A stretch of DNA of 64,000 nt. Origin: Streptomyces sp. NBC_01476 (lineage in GTDB: Bacteria; Actinomycetota; Actinomycetes; Streptomycetales; Streptomycetaceae). The stretch covers positions 4,609,501 to 4,673,500 of the forward strand of contig NZ_CP109446.1 in NCBI RefSeq assembly GCF_036227265.1, given 5' to 3'. How positions within the stretch are numbered: position 1 is the stretch's first letter; every line of letters starts with the position of its first letter. The notes under the pieces were generated by a model. That model was given only the letters and a program-made list of their open reading frames with translations, did no database searches and was not told where the DNA came from. Below are positions 59,247 through 64,000 of the stretch, piece by piece. The translations under genes were made by a program, and so were the position numbers.

Positions 59247-59320
59247 GCCTCCTTAGCTCAGCCGGCCAGAGCACCGCTCTTGTAAAGCGAAGGTCGTCGG
59301 TTCGAATCCGACAGGGGGCT
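59247..59320 (+). tRNA. tRNA-Thr (anticodon TGT)
   Basis: Complete cloverleaf: acceptor GCCTCCT / AGGGGGC with discriminator T, D-stem GCTC/GAGC, anticodon stem CCGCT/AGCGA (outer C-A mismatch) with loop CTTGTAA, so anticodon TGT (59281-59283), T-arm GTCGG-TTCGAAT-CCGAC. The CCA end is encoded at 59321-59323. It is followed at once by a strong terminator. Confidence 0.97.
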
Positions 59321-59330
59321 CCATGGTCAA

Positions 59331-59360
59331 CCCCAGGTCAAGCCTTTGACCTGGGGTTTT
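59331..59360 (+). terminator. Rho-independent terminator after tRNA-Thr
   Basis: CCCCAGGTCAA (59331-59341), loop GCCT, TTGACCTGGGG (59346-59356), then TTTT: an 11-bp perfect stem with a U-tract, directly behind the tRNA. Confidence 0.95.
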
Positions 59361-59363
59361 GTG

Positions 59364-59887
59364 TTTCGGATGACCTTGGGATTCGGGCTAATCGGGCACG
59401 TGAGGTCTGCGCATCGCAGTGCGTTGGTCGCAGGTTTCGGATCTGTGACGGATCTTGCTCAAGAGGGGCTCTGAGCTGCGTCTTTACTGGTCTCGGCCTC
59501 AGCTCTGGGGTGTGCGGTCGTTGTTACGGTGGCCGAGCGGTGGCCATCCGTGCAGCGAGCGTGCAGATAGGTGCCTGAGGGGGCAGCCGACGGCGGTCTC
59601 TACGGCCTACCGAATTGTGGCAATGTGCCAACGCCCGTGGTGCTGGGAATGCGTCGGCCTGTATGGGGTCGCCGATGCGGCCGCGCAGCTCGGCAACACG
59701 CTGCTGATGGGCGCGGTCGGGATGGAATAGCGCAGGGTGGCTGCTCGCGGTGGCCCATCCGTTCGGCAATGCCTGACCCACCCAGGGTCCGGGAGGCTGG
59801 ACGGCCGCCACCGGCTCGCGGGAGAACTCGAGGCGGTGAACCTTGATCCGCACCTTCATCTGCTGGCGCGGCGACTAGCATCGGGGC
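59364..59887. other. 524-bp stretch after tRNA-Thr with no supported gene
   Basis: Frames are open on both strands but none has a ribosome site or recognisable protein. The composition is more uneven than in core genes. No integrase, and no second copy of the tRNA 3' end, is visible in the window. TAGCAT (59876-59881) at its right end is the -10 of the next gene. Confidence 0.5.
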
Positions 59888-60496
59888 ATGGACTACGACC
59901 CGTCTCGTGCGGAGCGGACGACAGCCGCCTGGGGGCGCATCGAGGAGTGGCTGGGGGTGCATGCGCCGCAGTCGCACGCGACGCTGCCCGGCCCGGCCGA
60001 TCCGTCCGAGGTCGCCGCGGCGGAGGATGCCCTGGGGGAACTGCCGCCGGAATTGCTGGCGTTGTGGTCGCGCCATGTCGGGGGCCGTGGCAGCGGTCCT
60101 CGCCGACGGATCCTCCGGGGCTATGACGTGTTCCCGCCGATGGATGCGGTCCGGTGTCGTGATCAGGCGCTGTCGGCCATCCTCGAAGCCGAGGAGATGG
60201 GTCCGCGTCCGTGGGTTCCCGCGTGTGCGATGTCGACGGCTGAGCCGCGCCTCTGGAACTTCATCGATGTACCGACAGGGCAGCTGGGGTGGAATGTCCA
60301 TGCTGGCGAGTTCACCGAGCCGGAGGAATCGGGCGAAACGTTCGCCGAGTGGATCGAGGGCGTGGCCGACGAACTCCACGGGGGAGCAGGCCGGGGGATC
60401 CTGGTGCCCGGGGTCGCCGACGGCTGGCTGTCGTGGCACGACATCCGGGTGCGGGATCGGATCCCGTCGAGCTGGCGGCCGCTCCGACCCGAGTAG
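59888..60496 (+). CDS. SMI1/KNR4 (SUKH) family immunity-type protein
   Basis: 202 aa. N-terminal SUKH signature: RTTAAWGRIEEWLGVHAPQS, LPGPADPSEVAAAEDALGEL, PPELLALWSRHVGG, then NFIDVPTGQLGWNVHAGEFT. SUKH proteins are cytosolic immunity factors for polymorphic nuclease toxins. Here the gene converges on a gene for a secreted NucA/NucB-type nuclease, a fitting partner. ATG 59888 with TAGCAT 6 nt upstream (leaderless). Confidence 0.8.
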   Translation: MDYDPSRAERTTAAWGRIEEWLGVHAPQSHATLPGPADPSEVAAAEDALGELPPELLALWSRHVGGRGSGPRRRILRGYDVFPPMDAVRCRDQALSAILEAEEMGPRPWVPACAMSTAEPRLWNFIDVPTGQLGWNVHAGEFTEPEESGETFAEWIEGVADELHGGAGRGILVPGVADGWLSWHDIRVRDRIPSSWRPLRPE

Positions 60497-60526
60497 GCAG
60501 GCGGCTCCGGAGCCGTTCGCCGACAT

Positions 60527-60565
60527 CCGCGGTGGGCCGCCGGCTTGGCCGGCAGCCCACCGCGG
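60527..60565. terminator. Bidirectional terminator between the SUKH and nuclease genes
   Basis: CCGCGGTGGGCCGCCGGC (60527-60544), loop TTG, GCCGGCAGCCCACCGCGG (60548-60565): 17 of 18 positions pair. It separates converging genes. Confidence 0.88.
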
Positions 60566-60569
60566 TGCG

Positions 60570-63235
60570 TCACGGACGCAGGGTCATCGTGCAGGTGAGG
60601 GATCGGCCGACCGGAGCGCAGTCGGAGGTCATCCCGGTGTCGAGGAGAAAGGCGTCCCCGTTCATCAGCCGCAGGTTGCTGAAGAAGCTACTCAGCCCGC
60701 CCGCCGAGCCGCTGTTCTGGCTTCCTGATATCGACGAGCGGCCGCACACCTCCGACCACTGTGGGGCGTAGCCGCCGATGTTGTACAGGTGAACGGTCCC
60801 GTTCACGTTCTTCGCGTACGTCTGCAGGCACTCGCTGCCGGAGGACACGGGATTCAGCCCGCCCAATGAGGCGGGCATGCCCCCGCTGTTGTAGGTGGCG
60901 TTGAAGGAGAACTCGTCGCAGTTCAGTGTGTCGTTCGGGCTGCTCAGCGCCGCGGGGTCTCCGTTGGCGGCGGCCCACCCTTCCTCGTCGCAGACCACAT
61001 CCCTGTTCTGCTCGTCGCGGCCACCGGGCAGGTAGTACAGCGGCGTGGCCGGGAGTCCCGGCTGTGGCAGCAGCTCGGTCTGCACGAGCCAGGCGTGCGC
61101 GGCGGCCTGCGGGAACTTGCCCGCGTTGAACGTGTAGGTCGGGGCGTAGTTGACGAACACGCAGCCGCCGGCGGTGTCGATGACGGTGTCGCAGCGGACT
61201 TCGTCGAGTCTGGTCGGGTTGTCCAGGCTGAACTGGTAGCCGACCGTCGGGACGTTCGGGTAGCCCGCCGCGGGGATGATGTCCGCGGAGAGTTGGAAGT
61301 CCGGCTTGAGGAAGAGGGCCCCACCCGCCTTGGAGTGGTCCCACGTGTATTCGGTGGTGAGCGTGGCGACGTGGGTGTCGCCGGGTGTCCAGGACGGCTG
61401 GCCGTCCCACGAGGCGGAGTTGTCAGGTGCGCAGCCGGACCCGCACAGATGCCGGTCCATATGCATGTTGACCATGGCAACCGGCCCTCCCCAGAAATAC
61501 GGGGTGATGGACAGGACCTCGTGGAAGGTCCCGGCGGAGTCGTCCAGCAGCAGTTCGCGGTGGAAATAGAAGCTCACCACCGCCTGGTCCTCCCCGTCCA
61601 GGCGCATGTATCCGGGCACGATGCGGTGGTCGCACTCCCTGAACCGGGTCGCGTACGGCTTGGGGTCCTCAGAGTTGCACCAGTCGTCGGCGTCCAGTGG
61701 GGCGACGCGGGCCGCGGCGGCGCGGTCGGAGGTCTCGGCGAGTGACGGTCCCATGCACGCCTGCGCGCCGTTCTCCACCGGTCCGCATTGCGGCTTCGCG
61801 GCAGCCTTTCCGGCCACGCGTTCGGCGGAGGCGCCGGACTGGCTCAGGGGAGGGGTGACGTTGTGGCTCGGCTGCTGGACCTTCTGATCGGGGTTGGGGC
61901 TGGTGGCGTCGGCATTGGGGAGGGTGAGGTCGATCGCCGGGCCGTCGGGCACACCGAAGTCGCCGGGCAGGAAGGCGACGGCGTCGTACGCGACGTCGTC
62001 GTCCCCGTTCCCGCTGCTCACCGTGTTCGAGAGACTGACCTGCGGCGTCTTGTTGTTGAAGCGGTAGGCGCCGAGGACGAGCCAGTCGTTGTCCGCGTGA
62101 GCGCTCTGGTCGAGCGTGCGCTTGACGGTGCCGAAGGCGGTCTCGATCTGGTAGACGGCTTGTTTGGTCTGTGCTCCCGTGTCGGGGATGTGTACGAGGA
62201 CCTCGGCCTGCTTCGCGGCGACCGGGCCGCTCATCGACCAGGTTCCCAGGACGGTCATGCGCCCGCCGTCACCGCCGAGGGCGGTCTTGTCGCGGGCGTG
62301 GGCGTACCAGAAGTGGCCCTGGTAGCCGCCGCCTATCTGATGGAGATCGCTCTTGGCCTCGTACTGGCCCGAGGAGTCGGGGTAGAAGGTGAATTGGAAG
62401 GACCCGGAGGATGTCGCGTTGCCGCAGGTATCGCTCCACGTGGGTGTTCCGTTGGGCACCGAGTTGACGACGACGGCGCCCGCAGGGGGGCCCTCGCAGT
62501 CGGGTTCGCCGTACTGGAGGCGGTAGCCGCGGCCGGGTTCGGCGCGCAGGGTGAGGTATTTGATGCTCTCGTGGCCGCAGGTGTCGGCGCAGTCCGTCTT
62601 CCAGACGGTGTTCTGGGCGTTCCACCAGTGGAGTTGGTCGCAGCCGTCGATGTGCTGGGTCTCGCAGGGGGGCGGGTTGTTGACGTCGCAGTCGTTGCTG
62701 GTGTTGCAGAAGGTGTTCAGCGGGGGCTTGATCTCGCTGCGCTGTGCGGGGGTGAGCCACCAGGAGGGCTGGAAGCCTGCGGAGGAGAAGCCGCTGTCGC
62801 CGGGCCAGTCCTGGCGTCCTGTGGTGGCGTAGGAGTGGCCGGTGTCGATGGACCAGGCGGCCCAGCCCATCACCTTCTCCTCGTAGGGCCAGTCCTGCGG
62901 GTGGGCGGCGTCGTGGTTGGCGCCCGGGTCGAGGCTGGTGTCCATGAACGCCAGCCGGGAGGCGGGGTAGATGGGGTTGGCGGGGTTGTTGTACCAGCCC
63001 AGGCCCCAGGAGACGCCGGGAGCGCCGGCGGGGGCGTTGAAGCCGAGGTTGTAGTTCCAGACCGCGGTGAACCAGTTCTCGGGCTTGGAGGCGTCGTCAT
63101 TGTTGACGGTGACGGTCTGGCCGGTGGTGTGGACCTCGTTCCACTTGTCGGCCAGAATCTTCAGGGAGGCGGCCACGTTGACGGTGTAGTCGAGTGCGAC
63201 GGCCTTCTGGACGGTCGGGGACAGGCTGGTCTCAC
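60570..63235 (-). pseudogene. N-terminally truncated secreted protein with golvesin-like and NucA/NucB nuclease domains
   Basis: About 885 residues remain. From the 5' side: a lysozyme- or helical-type region (ALDYTVNVAASLKILADKWN, TAVWNYNLGFNAPAGAPGVS), a paired-Cys region (FCNTSNDCDVNNPPPC), a golvesin/Xly-type beta domain (AVYQIETAFGTVKRTLDQSA, DNDWLVLGAYRF), and a C-terminal NucA/NucB DNase-type domain (NRDVVCDEEGW, NCDEFSFNATYNSGGMPASL). There is no signal peptide and no start with a ribosome site; an ATG at 63290 would give a meaningless leader overlapping the divergent gene. Full-length relatives begin with a signal peptide and several hundred more residues. It is therefore probably a 5'-truncated toxin-like gene. 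Confidence 0.65.
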
Positions 63236-63261
63236 CGGGCTTCTCGTGGCCGGCCAGGCGC

Positions 63262-64000
63262 ATGCCGGAGGAGTTGTTTCCCGATGTCATCGCCGGGCTT
63301 CGGGATGGTGAGGTCGCGCTGCCGATGTCTCGGCCAGGGGTGGGTGATTCGCCGTGGGGGGAACCCGGCAGTATGTGGGCGGCGCTGGTGCGGGTCGGAA
63401 ACGCCTGGGGACGAGTGACGAGCCGGCGGGCCTGGTCCGCGCGTGGGTGGGAGACCTTCCTCAAGGGACTCGCGAAATTTCCGGCGGGCGCGGAGATGCA
63501 CATAGTCGAGCTGGATGCCAACGGCTATTCGCGGCATGGCGACCGTGCCCATATCACGGCACGGATCGCCAGCGAGCACGGCCAGTGGTTCCGGATGGGC
63601 TGCGAGTTCGAAACGTTTCCTGACGGACCGCATAATCGAATCGCGCGGATCACGAATGAGGATGCGCGTCGATTCCTCTGGAGAATGGTGCAGGATATGC
63701 CGGTCACCTACGGGGGAGTGGGGGACGACTGGCGGCCAAATGGGCAGACGATGCTGGAGATGCGACAGGCGCGCGATGCGATGCTGGGCGTGGCGGAGAG
63801 CCGGAGCGTCCTCCGTGGGTACCCGTGGGTGACCGTTTGCGCTCCGGAGATCGCGGCCCGGCTCGGCGGCCCAGATATGTTGCGGGCGAGCGGAGCTTTT
63901 CACGAGGTGTGGGAACTGCCGACCGGCGCAGTGTGGCTGCAGGCCACTGAGCGACTCACCGATTACGAAGGACAGGCACTGCACCGCGTCTTCCGCACGG
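63262..64000 (+). CDS. Unrecognised protein, open at the right edge of the window
   Basis: ATG 63262 opens a frame that stays open to base 64000 (246 codons so far): MPEELFPDVIAGLRDGEVAL, then AEMHIVELDANGYSRHGDRA, FRMGCEFETFPDGPHNRI, DMPVTYGGVGDDWRPNGQTM, GYPWVTVCAPEIAARLGG and LPTGAVWLQATERLTDYEGQ. The amphipathic alternation and mixed charge look like a globular cytoplasmic protein. The last part resembles bacterial immunity-type or DUF3396-like proteins, but I cannot name the family. It starts within about 30 bp of the breakpoint in the truncated nuclease gene and is divergent from it. Codon use is less GC-biased than the core. Confidence 0.65.
   Translation, partial: MPEELFPDVIAGLRDGEVALPMSRPGVGDSPWGEPGSMWAALVRVGNAWGRVTSRRAWSARGWETFLKGLAKFPAGAEMHIVELDANGYSRHGDRAHITARIASEHGQWFRMGCEFETFPDGPHNRIARITNEDARRFLWRMVQDMPVTYGGVGDDWRPNGQTMLEMRQARDAMLGVAESRSVLRGYPWVTVCAPEIAARLGGPDMLRASGAFHEVWELPTGAVWLQATERLTDYEGQALHRVFRT

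Noticed and set aside
59247..59323. Attachment-site duplication of tRNA-Thr
   Set aside because: I looked for a second copy of the tRNA 3' end in the rest of the window and saw none, so I do not annotate att sites.

Overview
The window is high-GC actinomycete DNA and looks like a Streptomycetaceae chromosome (Streptomyces, Kitasatospora or a close relative). The reasons are very high third-position GC, many genes with GTG starts, many starts with a -10-like hexamer only 6-7 nt upstream (leaderless type), and a gene order I recognise from the core of Streptomyces chromosomes: nitrobindin-like / nur / ygfZ / dtd / rsiG, then XRE regulator / HBHA-like / DUF2516, mshA / YbjN / gpmA, phoU <> phoR-phoP, carD, ispD-ispF, cysS-rlmB and msiK. 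Species cannot be fixed from this sequence alone.

Layout. 1-5.4 kb is core: a Pro/Ala-rich membrane protein, a 34-aa membrane peptide, a nitrobindin-like heme protein, a nickel-type Fur regulator, YgfZ, D-aminoacyl-tRNA deacylase and an RsiG-type c-di-GMP-binding anti-sigma factor. 5.4-25.4 kb is accessory. It holds an Eis-type acetyltransferase; two GntR-regulator/HAD-phosphatase modules with the remains of a third regulator; a broken dapA copy next to asd; a compact locus with a 24-codon peptide gene, an M14 peptidase, a ThiF-like adenylating enzyme and a second M14-like protein that has lost its zinc ligands; an aldo/keto reductase; a MerR-PP2C fusion; a frameshifted zinc-ribbon gene; and a rifampin monooxygenase (Rox) preceded by a perfect 19-bp palindrome resembling the rifamycin-associated element.

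25.5-34.4 kb is core again: XRE/HBHA-like/DUF2516, a receiver-SpoIIE phosphatase, a methyltransferase, mshA (mycothiol), YbjN, an MFS exporter and gpmA. 34.6-44.6 kb is a second accessory stretch: a methyltransferase, a DUF2283 protein with a foreign tail, small hypotheticals, a Tet(X)-like flavin monooxygenase plus anthrone-oxygenase-like membrane protein with a divergent TetR, an alpha/beta hydrolase with a divergent OhrR-like MarR, and a large secreted beta-helix protein. 44.9-59.3 kb is core: a Cys-rich peptide, the phosphate regulon core phoU <> phoR-phoP with a PHO-box-like site, carD, MEP-pathway ispD-ispF, cysS, rlmB, DoxX, a nucleotidyltransferase and the shared sugar-ABC ATPase msiK, ending at a tRNA-Thr(TGT). 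Downstream of the tRNA the window turns accessory again: a SUKH (SMI1/KNR4) immunity-type gene, an N-terminally truncated secreted NucA/NucB-type nuclease gene, and a divergent open gene that runs off the right edge.

The strongest candidates for something undescribed are the peptide/ThiF/M14 locus (14.3-18.6 kb), which has the parts of a small ribosomal-peptide pathway, and the duplicated GntR-HAD modules (7.7-11.8 kb) with their unusual operator repeats. All functions were assigned by reading motifs; no database search was run.
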